From: Pilatotrama ljubarskyi
Lineage: Eukaryota; Basidiomycota; Agaricomycetes; Polyporales; Polyporaceae
DNA length: 64,000 bases
NCBI GenBank assembly: GCA_022385805.1
Contig: MU277681.1
Span: 444,160-508,159, forward strand
Reading direction: 5' to 3'
Every line of letters starts with the position of its first letter. The first letter of the stretch is position 1. A program made the position numbers and the translations under genes. A model generated the notes under the pieces. It saw only the letters and a list, made by a program, of their open reading frames with translations, was not told the DNA's origin and did not search any database. Below, piece by piece: positions 22,393 to 33,700 of the stretch.

Positions 22393-24113
22393 ATGCATTC
22401 CGCATTATGCATCACGGGAATCCTCCAACTTGTCTGCGAATGCGCAGACGATAGCACATTGGCCGTCATGGCTCGCACATCGACGTCACTCAACGAGCAT
22501 GCCATTCAAGCTCTATGGCGCGTCCTGCCTAGTCTTTTACCCCTCGTGAGAGCTTTCTCATCCGATTCTTGGACAGTGGAAGAGACAATCGTGGTAAGCT
22601 TCTCGAGCGACCCTATGACAACGTTCCGCGAAGTATCTGGCTCACGTGCTTGCCTCCAGAATTTCACTCGCGCTCTCATGCCGAGCGACTGGGCATCTAT
22701 ACTCAAGTACTTGCGGCATGTCCGACACCTAGGCGCATCTGAACCTTCGAGGCCCGAGACGAACCCTCAGTTACAGCTTGGTTCCACCGTCTGGGAGACA
22801 CTATGCGCCTTTCGGCCGACTCTCGTGATTTTTCCTAATCTGCGAACGCTCGCATGGCGTCAAGTACGACTCGGCGATGAATGCCTACCATCTTTCCTCA
22901 CTTGCGTAGGTGACCACCTTGTAGAGATCGACATCGAGGGTGTCACACTCTCGATAGACAAGAGGATGATATTGCAGGCGACGTTCCTATCCATTGTCAA
23001 CCGCTTCCCCAACCTCCGTGCACTCTACTGCGGTACTTCCACTGACCTTGCCGCCGTGGATCCGGGAATAGCCTCGTCATATTCGACACTCACGCAATCA
23101 CTGCCATCCATTCTGACTCTCGAATCTTTGGAGATACCAATCTCAAAGGACGCCATAATCCACCTAGCACGTCTGGAAACCCTCCGCGCACTCTTTCTCC
23201 GCCTCCAGATAATGCTGCATGGGCCTTGGAAACGTGTCCGTTAAGCACCGAAGTTGACCCGTTCCGGAACCTGACGGAGATCGCGCTGTCGGCAACGACG
23301 GAGGCATACATCGCGTTCAGCAGGAGAGCAACACTCTGCCAGATCGACTCCTTCGACCTATGCGTCACTGATGAGCCATCAGCTGTTCTTCTGCCCGATC
23401 TCTTTGCCTCTATTCGACGTCAATGCTCCCCAGCGACCTTACGCTCTATAAGCATCTGTCAAGCGAAGCTACCACACGCGACAGCTTCAGAGGAGAGCGC
23501 TCCCCTCATCCACTCAGCCGATCTGCGGCCCTTACTCGACTTCAGCCTCATCGAAGGAAGTCAATTTTGAGCTCAAGGGCCGATACTCCCTGGACGAGGA
23601 GTTCTTCTTTGCTATGGCAAAGGCTTGGCCTGAGGCCATGGAATTGTATGTCGCGGACGAAGACCACTGCGCGCACATCTCGTTGCCAAGCATCCGCGCC
23701 CTGGTTCCCTTCGCGGTACATTGCCCAAAGCTTCTGGAGCTTGGCCTGAACTTCGACGGGGTGTTCTGGGAAGACGATGATGCGGCCGACTGATGTAAAT
23801 GGTGCGATCTGGGGAAGTATCCAGCACTGCATGGCATCCCTCACCTTTGACCACACTTCACATTGGACTGTCACCGATCACCAGGCCGGAGTACCTCGCT
23901 GCATTCCTTGCGTGTATCTTCCCCTCCCTGCTGTCTATTGAAACCGGTGACTTTAGTGAAGAAGAAGCGGCAACGGAATTCTCTTACCGCTGGAAGGCAG
24001 TCAGCCTGCAAGCCCCTCTCTTTCGGCGAATCAGGGAAGACGAGCGTACCCGGCTGAACCGGGAGAAGGCCTTGACAAGCTCAGTTGCCCCCTCTGCGCT
24101 GCGAAATGCGTGA
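22393..24113 (+). pseudogene. F-box/leucine-rich-repeat protein, broken
   Basis: The start (MHSALCITGILQLVCE, then a segment ending in ALWRVLPSLLPLVRAF) matches the F-box-like head of a large basidiomycete family. It is followed by leucine-rich repeats over several hundred residues. One intron (22594-22659) is likely. The frame is then broken: it shifts between about 23190 and 23225; again at a T4 run (23565-23568), giving a TGA; there is an in-frame TGA at 23791-23793; and the frame shifts again at a T3 run (23846-23848). After each shift the continuation is clearly the same protein, down to a C-terminal piece reading LTTLHIGLSPITRPEY. Two breaks are single extra T's in T runs, so sequencing error could explain those, but not the TGA at 23791. 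The related gene at 24720 is intact. Confidence 0.8.
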
Positions 24114-24719
24114 CCATATGTATGTTGTTCCTCTGCTGTCCTATACAAGACCTAACTGATGTTTTTTTTTTTTTTTTGCTGTTACGCCCAGATATCGTGA
24201 CTCATCATCGGGTATGGCACGAGCTCGGACGCTAGGCTGTTGTCAGTGATCTGAAGCCACGAGGGCCATAGTATCGTACTATGCGGTAAGCAGCAGCAGT
24301 ATTGTGGACTCCAGATATGCAGAGAATAGACGTATAGACCCGTGCTCGTTGATGTACATCTAGTGCGCGCTCCGAATTGGGCTCAGCACTACTCGTAATC
24401 CCGGGGAAGCTGAGGTTGTGGCACTACCTGACTACTGAGTCGAGTACAGTACTAGTCGAGTACCCGCGCGGGCGCGTCGGGTGTCACGTTACCGCGCTTG
24501 TGCCTGCAGGAAGCGCCCAACGCACGCGTCGTGATACAGTAGGTCGTAGGCGGCCACAACTGTACCGCCAGCTTCAAGCTTCGCTTCCGACTCGAGGTCT
24601 GGTACGCAAGGCGACGAACTAAGCCAGGTCTCTTCGTGCTTGTTCTAAGTGATGCGAGTTTCAGGTCATCGCTGCGCGTGCTCTTTTTCTTACCACCGTT
24701 TTAACTACAGATACCCGAG
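24114..24719. other. Intergenic region with a poly-T run
   Basis: This 606-base stretch between two F-box genes contains no gene I can support. It includes a run of 16 T at 24162-24177. Confidence 0.6.
24162..24177 (+). repeat. T16 homopolymer
   Basis: Sixteen consecutive T lie just downstream of the broken F-box gene. In this GC-rich window such a run is unusual; it could mark an old poly(A)-derived insertion read on the minus strand, or be a simple slippage product. Confidence 0.85.
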
Positions 24720-26472
24720 ATGGAGGATGTGACACAGACCCACGACCCAGTCTTCTCAGCGACTCGACGCTGTCTCTCTGTTCCGGAGCTCCAGCACTTG
24801 ATATTTGACCTGGTTTATCGGCAGCCGGGAGGTCCTCGTAACCTCACCGCGCTAGCCCGTACCGCTCGTATTTTCCATGACGTTGCACTCAACACGCTTT
24901 GGGGCACTCAGGAGTCGCTAGTACCCCTCGTCAAGTGTTTCCCTTCTCAGCTGTGGACAGAGAGTCGAGAGGACGACGGTTGCCGGACAGTTGTAAGCTA
25001 TATCACGAGTAGGACGATCATTCGCTAATTGACAATTACGTGAGACCCTCACAGCGGAGCCAAAACCTGAAGACTGGACTCGCGTTAGACTCTACGCTGC
25101 TAGGATCAAGGAGATGCGCCTCCCTCTGGACGAGCGTGCACATGAGAAACTCGCAGGCGATGTCTTTCTGACCCTCAGGAGGTCCCTCGTATACGATCCA
25201 CTTTTACCGAACCTGCACTCGTTCGAATGGTCACAAACATTGAGCAACAACGAGCACAATCTCGCGTCTTTCCTCCTCATGTTGAACCCGCTCGTGGTCT
25301 CGATGGACGTCAAGATGAGCACCTGGGACAAGGAAGCTGCTGAAACCATCGCCTCCGCATTGAGGACGTTCGGGCAGAGCCCCACACAGCTGCGCTCCAT
25401 CACCTTCCAATGGAACGAATGTCGGCCTCTCCACGAGGCCTTGCTCAGCCTCGCCCATACCCAGCAACAGCTTCACACTCTCGTATGCACCTGGGAGGAC
25501 GACCTGTCGCTCGAAACGATCCTGCATCTGTCCAGCTTGAACAGTCTTCAGCGGGTCTCTATCTGTACCGACCCGGACACGACGCTGCAGATCGTCGAGG
25601 AAGCCAAAGAACTCACAGGCACCTTATTCCCGTCCCTCAAGCTCCTATCACTCCGCTGCAAGACTCTCGACCTCTGCGAACGGCTGCTCGGCACCATCCG
25701 CAGCCCTTACCTCGATACTCTCACCTGCGGCTTCCTCACCCCGCCCACCGCGCAATGCCTGCAAGACTTCTTCACCCGCCTCGCCTCAAGCCCTCTCTTT
25801 GGCAGCAAGCTCAGCAACATCCACTTGATCGCACAGGGCACCTCCCCCCGCGGCTCGCCGACTCATCGTGTCACGCCCGCCACCCTCGAGCCCCTCCTCC
25901 GGCTCAACATGACCGCGCTCCAGCTCGAACCCGGCGGGCCCATCGACATCGACGACGCGTTCCTCGAGCGCGCAGCGCGCGCATGGCCGCGCCTCCGCGT
26001 CCTCGAGCTCGGCGCGCAGTGGCGGCGATACCCCCCACCGGGGCAGGCCGTGCGCGTCACGCTGCGGGGGCTGCTCCCGCTCGCGATGCACTGCCCAGAC
26101 CTCGTAATACTCGGGCTCACGTTCGACCCGGACGCGAGCGCGTTCCAGGAGCGCTTCGAGGCGAACGAACGGCCGACGGACGGGGTCTCGTTCGGGCTCT
26201 TCGCGCCATTCAAACTCGGGGTGGGCGCAAGCGTGGTCGACCAGCAGGCGGATACGTACTTGCTCGCTGGGGCGCTGTCGGACTTGTGCCCGGGGCTCAA
26301 GATCGTGAAGACGGCGTGGGGACGCGCGCAGCACGGTCGAGACGAGAACGAGGAGCACGATACAGAGCTGTATTGGGAGGATGAGGACGCGGAGGAGAGC
26401 TGGCGGCAGATCGAGAAGTACGCGATGGAGATGGCGCGCGTCCGGAGGCAAGAACGACTCTGGATAGACTGA
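24720..26472 (+). CDS. F-box/leucine-rich-repeat protein
   Basis: The first exon begins at the ATG at 24720 with an F-box-like head (CLSVPELQHLIFDLVY, then NLTALARTARIFHDVALNTLWG). An intron of about 60 bases around 24990-25056 follows; its donor is GTAAGC after a GTT codon, or another GT nearby, so the exact junction is uncertain. The second exon runs to the TGA at 26470 and starts with PEDWTR, the usual family continuation, then leucine-rich repeats. The protein is about 540 residues. F-box proteins usually recruit substrates to SCF ubiquitin ligases through Skp1, and members of this expanded fungal family are mostly uncharacterised. Codon third positions are very C/G-rich in the last third. 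The upstream neighbour is a broken paralogue, so this is a small tandem cluster. Confidence 0.85.
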
Positions 26473-26640
26473 AGCCGCTGAACTATTAGGCTTGCTCTTG
26501 TAGATACATGTCAGGCTTCGAATATCCTAGCTACTCGATAATGTACTATATTGCTACAACATATGACGTGAGCGGATTGACCAACAGGACTATCGGGTAG
26601 TATCGCCGAACGCGCTTGAGCTCTCCGACATTGTACCACT

Positions 26641-28848
26641 TCAAACCAGATGAGCATCGAGACAGTACCTGATCGACCAAAACTTCAGCTTCCCGCTGCG
26701 CCGCGACAGCCTGACGTCCTGGACCCAAGGGCGTAAGGTGAGAGATAGCGCTTGCACACTCTGACCCTCAGCATCCTCCAGCCGAGTCGTCTTGGAAGCC
26801 TGCGATGAGTCGGGAGCGATCGTCCACGAGTCCACATGATCCTCGTGCGTGGGTATGTCAACGATGACTGGGATCACCTCACCACGCCTCTGCTCGAAGT
26901 AGGACTGCAGGGCGGGCGGAATAGCCCGACGTATGCAGTGTATGTCGAAGGGGTGCCAGCTCCGGTGGAACTCGCAGTACTCGCCCGCGCTCGCGTCCAG
27001 CTCAACCCAGAGCAGGCCATCAGCGGATAATAGGCTCCGTCCCTTCACGCTGGGTTTTTGTGGCCGCGCTTTCGTCCTGGTGCCGTCTCTATCTCCGATA
27101 CGCATGACGCACGATGATGTGAGGATCGGCACTACTAGTGGTGACAGGCCAGGCGAGTCTGCGTCAGAACGGCATCGCTTCACCTGCACAGAGAGGCGAT
27201 TTCGGCCGCCACCCGCCGGACATGCACAGGTACCAACGAGGATTTCGATGTCCGTGGAGCCCGTTCGTAAGATGAAGCGATGGTCACGAGGTGGCCGGCT
27301 TGGCTCAAGGTGTGGGAGATGATCTGCTCGGGCAACCGGGACCCTCTCGATGGAACAACCATGTCGGGCGAGGCGGGCGCGGCACCACCCGGAGACGAAA
27401 ACTGTGAACGGGACGTCTCCAGTGTAGAAGAGTCGCCTGTCGAGTTCGTGCAGGACGGGGGGTGTGTGGTGAGGTGGATGATGGGACACGTAGACTTTGG
27501 CTATGCGCATGCGGGCGAGGTTTGCCTTGAGCCATGCGTCGGAGATGTAGACAACGCGCGTTCCGGGACATGACGCGATGGGCGCGATACTCAAGCACAA
27601 GGCCACGTCCGACCCAGTACTCGTTCGAAGTCTCCGGTTGAGGGTCAGGACGAGTCCCAAGAGATCGCCTGCGCCGTTTGTGCATGCGAGGATGGCCAGA
27701 AGTATGGTTCCCCGACCCTCCCCAGGCGACAGAGGGATACCAGGTAGGGTGGTGCGGTAGCCATAGCAGGTCATAGTGTATTGTGCAGCAGGGACGTCGA
27801 CTTGTAATCGCTGCGACAACGCACGCTACGACAGACGCTTGATGCCGCTGGAGCTCCGGAATGCCTTAGGTCTCAGGCTGAAGAGGTGCATTTCCTCGTA
27901 GTGCGTCTCGACATCTTCCGCAGGTATGACCTCGAGGTTGTGGTACTTGTCCGCTCGTGACTGCGCCGGTGGGGCGAGGCAGGATCGTCCCTAGGCGAAG
28001 AGCATCTGGTCTGGATACTGTTTCAAAATTTCCTACTGAAGGCGTATGCAGGCATTGTATCCTTCACCATAGATGGTTGGCATATGCACCCCGAAGATGC
28101 CCAGGAGGGAGTACGCCTCGTCTTCCTCACGGCTAGTCTTGCGCCCGGATGCCCACGACAATCGCCGGGCGACACTGACAGATCCGAGCGACTCGCGATG
28201 AACCAGTATAGCCCAGTCTATGCCGGTGATGTGCTCAATGATGGCGCTCAGGGTGTCCTTCGTCCCAAGGGGGATCCACTCCATCGATAAGAAGAAGAAA
28301 ACGACGCTGGGGGCGATGAGTTCCTGCAAGGTCCAGCCGCGGGTGAACTACTTGCTGCGGGAGAGCTCCCTGGCGTTCATGTGAGGGTCCGTGACGCTTC
28401 CCACGTCTTCTAGGTATACGTAGCAGATGGAGGCGAGCTGGTACCACTTGAACATCGAGTTGATCGCCTCCGTGAGCTCGGCGCTGCTGCTTTTGTCGAT
28501 ACAGCAAGAGTCGATCCAGACGTAGCGGTACCCTTCCTGCAAGGCGTATGTGCAGCAGCGCCGAATCTTATTCGAGACACCGACAGGAAATATGGTGTGA
28601 CCGTGAGGACCGGGGGTCTCGGTAGTTTGGCTTGGAGCGGAGCGACTTCCTGTCGGCGGAGCACCGGTAGCAGCAGAAGAAGGGTTACGCGAGACTGCTG
28701 CTCCCTGCTCCGCCATTATGGACTGCAAATCCTGGTAGGACTGCTCCCCTTGGGATGACCAGACATGAGAAAGTATGGCATAGCGGACTGAGCGCGGATC
28801 TTGCATCTAGACGAATTTGCCCGTCCTAGTGTCTAACAGTCGCAGACC
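26641..28848 (-). pseudogene. HET-domain protein with five in-frame TAG codons
   Basis: One minus-strand reading frame, without any shift, carries the HET (heterokaryon incompatibility) domain: RLLDTRTGKFV, YAILSHVW, GYRYVWIDSCCIDKS, FTRGWTLQELIAPS, then AYSLLGIFGVHMPTIYGEG, followed by about 390 further residues without a known domain. It is interrupted by TAG at 28807-28809, 28348-28350, 28033-28035, 27991-27993 and 27826-27828, and ends in TGA at 26641. At the first, second and fourth TAG the family normally has tryptophan (FV-W, SK-W-FTRGW, LFA-W); at the third it has glutamate or glutamine (RLQ-x-EIL). No in-frame ATG is seen before the first motif. HET proteins trigger cell death on fusion of unlike hyphae. 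It is either a young pseudogene or a gene whose stops are removed or read through. Confidence 0.85.
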
Positions 28849-29119
28849 CGCCACATCAAAAGATTGAGGGGTAGAATATAAGTTCGAGAATTGGTGCAGA
28901 GGACCGACAAGTTTCGCAGCGCCGAGTCTTGACCGTGACTCTGCTTGAGCGCTGAGCGTTGTGCGGTCCTTGTGCGGTGGCACCACGAGGCCGGCGCCTG
29001 ATGGGCACCGCCACCGATCCTCGCTTGTTTTGGCAACGCTCTCGTGCACCAGCATCGCGCAATTCCGGCGCTTCCTCACGCTCTCCCTCTTCCTTCGACA
29101 TCCTCAGTCGCGTCCAGAC
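28849..29119. promoter_or_regulatory. Divergent promoter region of the HET relic and the carrier gene
   Basis: The two genes face away from each other across about 270 bases. The + side ends in a pyrimidine-rich leader (CTCACGCTCTCCCTCTTCCTTC) some 25 bases before the ATG at 29120. Confidence 0.45.
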
Positions 29120-30739
29120 ATGGACGCCTCTACAATAAATGAGCTGATCGCAGGTAGCGTAGGGGGCGCGGCGCAGGTCATTGTTGGCCAGCCGCTAGAC
29201 ACAATCAAGACACGCGCGCAGACAGCTCCCAGTTCGGTGTTCTCTCACGCTCTTCTAGTGGATCCCTTGCTGACTCCGTCTCGCGAAACGTTACTACATC
29301 AGGTGGCATGTTTGTTAGTATATGCTGTGCACTCGTTTTCGGATATATATGAACTTACCTATGAATATAGAAAGGGCCGATGGATATCCTGACTCAAACC
29401 CTCCGAAAGGAGGGCTTCTTCGCATTGTACAAAGGTGAGACCATAGGCAGCAGAAAATAGCTCCTACTTATCATCTCACTTTAGGAATGGCAAGCCCTCT
29501 TGTTGGAATTGCCGGGGTGAACTCCTTGCTGTTCGCGGCCTATGGCGTTTCGAAGCGGCTCATCTCCCCGTTCCCGCAACTGTCGCTCAAGGAGATCGCA
29601 GCGGCAGGCGCGATAGCCGGGGCGGTGAATGCTGTCCTCGCAAGCCCTGGTAGCTCCTGCCTCCTCGCTGAAGTCATGCAGGTGTTAATGTCCGATTTAT
29701 AGTCGAAATGTTCAAAGTGCGCATGCAGGGACAGTACGGCTCTCCGAGCGATAAGCGGCTCAGGGCTGTCGTGAGCGAGATGTGGAGGGACTGGGGTTTC
29801 AGGAAGGGCATTATGCGAGGCTACTGGGTACCTCATCCGTCACACAAGAAGAAAAGCCAACTGAAGCGTTCTACTAGGTCACGGTCGCGCGAGAAATCCC
29901 GGCTTACGCGGGGTAATGTATCCGTTTCTCGCTCTTCACTATTGAACTCGCTGATATTGGTACCTTCCAGGTTCTACACAGGTGAGAGTCATGTGCATGT
30001 TTGAGAGACCGGTTCTCAGGGATAGACAAATGACAGCATTCGAGTTCACGAAGCGTAAGTTCTCTGAGAGGTACGGAGCGCAGATTCCAGTATGGGCCCT
30101 CCTTGCTAGCGGATCAACCGGCGGCGTAAGTACAACTAGGACATGCTGGTTCATCGCAAGCTGACCATCGTCTAGATCGCGTATTGGTTGGCCTGCTACC
30201 CCTTAGGTATGTTGTCGGCTCGTTGGAGGGAATGTGACGACTAATTTCTCCTCCGTTGCTGGTACTGTAGATGTCGTGAAGTCGCGTGTGCAGCTACGTG
30301 CTACCCCGCCGGAAGGAACTCCAGTTCAGTACATCGCACGAGAGCTCAAGCTGGTAATCACAGAATCAGGAGTGTAAGTGCCTCGCGATGTGCTGGTTGT
30401 CAAGCTGCTGAATGCTGATTTTTTGCTTGGCCGTTTCCAGATGTGGACTCTTCCGCGGTCTTACCCCATCATGTATGTGCGCGTTCGTCGAGGATCGCCC
30501 AAGTTGCTGATAGCTGTTCTTTGCTCCTGGTACAGTGCTCCGAAGGTAAGTGACACGTTGTCTGCTCAGTTTCTGGTATGTTGGACGGAGAGCTGACGGC
30601 CAATGTATAGTATACCAGCCGCCGCAAGCACGTTCGCGGCGTTCGAACTTACCAGGGGTGAGTATCTACGACACCTTAACACCTGAGTAATTTCGCTAAA
30701 AACGTCCCAGAGTATCTCAAGGAGATCACTGGAGTGTAG
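29120..30739 (+). CDS. Mitochondrial carrier family protein (SLC25)
   Basis: The protein is split by about ten introns but the three carrier repeats are clear. Repeat 1 has PLDTIKTRAQ after GQ; repeat 2 has the sequence SPVEMFKVRMQ, formed across an intron; repeat 3 has PLDVVKSRVQ, also formed across an intron. Each is followed by paired helices, and the C-terminus reads FELTREYLKEITGV before the TAG at 30737. These are the P-x-[DE]-x-x-[KR]-x-[RK] signatures of inner-membrane transporters. The short first repeat loop with KGPMDI and the order of motifs resemble the Ymc/Crc1 (amino acid or acylcarnitine) branch, but the substrate cannot be assigned safely. The first intron region (about 29238-29371) could hold one intron or two with a tiny exon. 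I see no breaks, so the gene should be functional. Confidence 0.9.
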
Positions 30740-33700
30740 GAGTTCTTGGGCGCATAGTACGTCATGCCTGTCTCCGTTGGAAGGATAATCGAGTAGGATT
30801 CGGACACTCTTGGATGGACGCTCTGCATTGCACCGGTACTCAACTCGGAATGTAGATGGCAAATACCCGTACACATTTTCCCTCAGATCATTGACGTTTC
30901 TCCGGCGGGCCGTGCGGTCAGCCCCGTCAAAGTGAGGCAGAGTGCTGAAGTTCGTCAGACATCCCTCCGGGCTATGCGGGATCCATCCGGCGACGCTTTG
31001 AGTACTCGCAGCTCGCTTCTGCAATATGAACATCCTTGCATTACACAGCACAGGATCGAACAGGACATGCTTATCGCGATAACCTGCACGGCTCAACCTC
31101 GCGCATACTCACGTTCGCCCCGGACGTGCGGAGGCGCGTCCCGAGCTCGCCTTCGAGTCATCAATGCATCAACGCCCGCCTACTCGCGAAGCGAACCGGG
31201 AACGCATGCGCCATCGGCCTCCGACTCATGCGCGCCCACAGCCGTTCAGGACCGTCAGGCCCACAGGACAGGCGAAGATCTGCAAAAGCCTAAAAAGACA
31301 ACCAGATAGCGTTTAGCATAGGGGTCGCGGACCGTACGCCGGCGCCAACTGCGCCGCGAAGCACCTAAGTCCCAGCGCGACAGGTACGCGTCCAGGAAGG
31401 CCGCGTCAAGGCGAAGTTTTCTGCAGATAACGGTCGCGCGCGCGACTGGACGGTGGGCACGAAGAAGCGTCGGACACGGTGCGAGCGTCCGAGGCGTCGT
31501 CGGGCCCGCGCACGCTATTGGCCCGTCGACGCGCATGAACGCACGCACGGACGCGCGGGCGCGCACGGTTGAGTAAGTGTGCATGTTCTCTTCGTCCGAT
31601 CGGATACCGTGCGCGGACGCATTACCGCATCGTCGACGTCTTGGTGACCAACGAAGACGTACTCGCACCGGCGACGACGGTGCACCGTCACGATGGACCG
31701 AACGTCCGTGCTGTGTGGCGCCGTTGCCGACAGCGGTGAGCACTGCATACGATCGTCGAACTCGCGTTCGGGCAGTCGCGAAGTCGCATCGTCGCGATAG
31801 CCTGGCAGATTGCGATAGAGATGCGCGAGCTCGCGAAGAGCTGCGAAGACCTACGGGTCGCCTGCCCGGTGTCCGTCGTTGATGTATTCGACGAATTCCC
31901 TTGGGTTTGCGCTATCTTTTGGCTTCTCCCATTGGTGCGCGCCTCGCACATGAATGTCTGTGGCAAACACTAGGCATTAGACGAGACTCGTCCAATCGCC
32001 GCACGCGGTTCCCTCGGTACCACTTCCAGCTTCTGCGTCATGCAGCCAATTGCGACGGGCGTTGTTTCTCGCTGTGTGTAGCTGAAGCTCGCCTCTCGGA
32101 CCGACTTGCGGGCGCCGTCGACATACTCCGAGGACGCTTCCTACGCTCGCGCGAAACGAAGTATGCAAAGGAGAAACGTCGGGGCGAACTTGCATAATCA
32201 CAGGGACTGGCGCGAGACTCACCTATGTCCTGCAATAGCCACGACGACTCCGCGGGGGAGACATCAACGTCCCAATCGAGTGCTCGTTAAGCACCCGCTC
32301 ATCGACCCGCACGTCCTCAAGAAGAAGGACTTCGTGTAGGGCTGGCAACGTTGCTTGCGATCGGGACGGCACGGGTGAGCTATTCTGGACGCGCACCACG
32401 GTGTTTGTATGTTCTGACTCGAGGACGACGCTGGAGGTTAGACGAGCGTCATATGCTCCAGGGGCGACGGGCCGCTCGCATACGTTCGTGAGCTTGGTGA
32501 AGTGGTTCAGAGTCATCGTGACTATTGTACCTGCTATTCACGACGAGCTCGTCAGCCGCAGGAATCACTGTGAGACGCATCGAACTGCGAACTCGATCCA
32601 ATCCCCTGCGTCAGGCCGACTAGGGATCCCGAGCAACACATTCGGGCTTACGACCTCATTGAGCCCGTCTGGAGGACAGGCACCCTATTGACGACGATAA
32701 GTCTCGTCGAAAGTGCTTACATAGGGTCGAATACATAACTGACATATCATCCTGCGTCCTGCGAAAGTGACGCGCTCCACAGCGACTCGCCGACTGGCCA
32801 TTGCTTCCGTAACGACAATCATGCTTCACCCGTCTCACGACGACCAAACACATCTTGAGCATTGCAACTGAAGCGTCCAGTATAATGTTCAAAGGCCTGC
32901 TCCGCCGAAGACCGAAACGGTGAGACTGGAGACTGCGGGAACACTTGCAACGCGCGCGAAACAGGACGCTAACAGCCACGACCTGAATTATTCCACCCTT
33001 GATGCGTTCAAGTTGCAAGCATCAACACCGCGAGGGACATGGGCAAGGTACCAACAGCGACAGTCCTGGAACATCATCTGAAGATAGACAGACATACCTA
33101 TACCCTCGGGAGCCTCGGGGAAGCTTTTCGACATGATACAGTTATGTGGCGGAGAGGCACGAGATCATGAACTGACTCCAGACCTCAGGCGCAGCTCGGC
33201 GAGCATGGTTCGCGGCGAGGATAAGTCCAAAGTGACAGTTCACCGTCACTCTAGGATATGTTTCTGGACATACAGTAGACATAACTCTAGCAATGTCAAG
33301 CCGCAAAGGCTGTGGAACTTGAGTCCAGACACGAGACTGTAGTAGTCAGCCATTTGTTGGTCCCCCGGCATTCAACCTAACGTACGCACCCCCTTTCCCC
33401 GCATCGCGCCGAACGCCATCGTTCTCGTCAAGTCTCGTAACACGCAGTCTGGCACAACGGTTCTGCCGCGCCACGGAACGATGGGACGACGTCCAGGCGG
33501 ACCCAGCACCCTCCCTCCACCTCCGCCCCTCCGCGCTCGAGCTTCCTCCCCCGTGCTTCTTCGGTTCCGCGAGAGAGCGGACTAGCACATGGGTGCGCTT
33601 GACGGCAGGCGTGAGCAAAGATGAGGGCATGGGCACAGAGCCTCAGGGTCGCCCCATATTGCTACGTCCGATTCTAGGTAGTACTCGCACCACCCTGCCT

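Noticed and set aside
25410..26384. Second open frame inside the F-box/LRR gene
   Set aside because: It overlaps the well-supported LRR frame and is rich in Arg/Ala/Pro/His as expected from a shifted GC-rich coding sequence.
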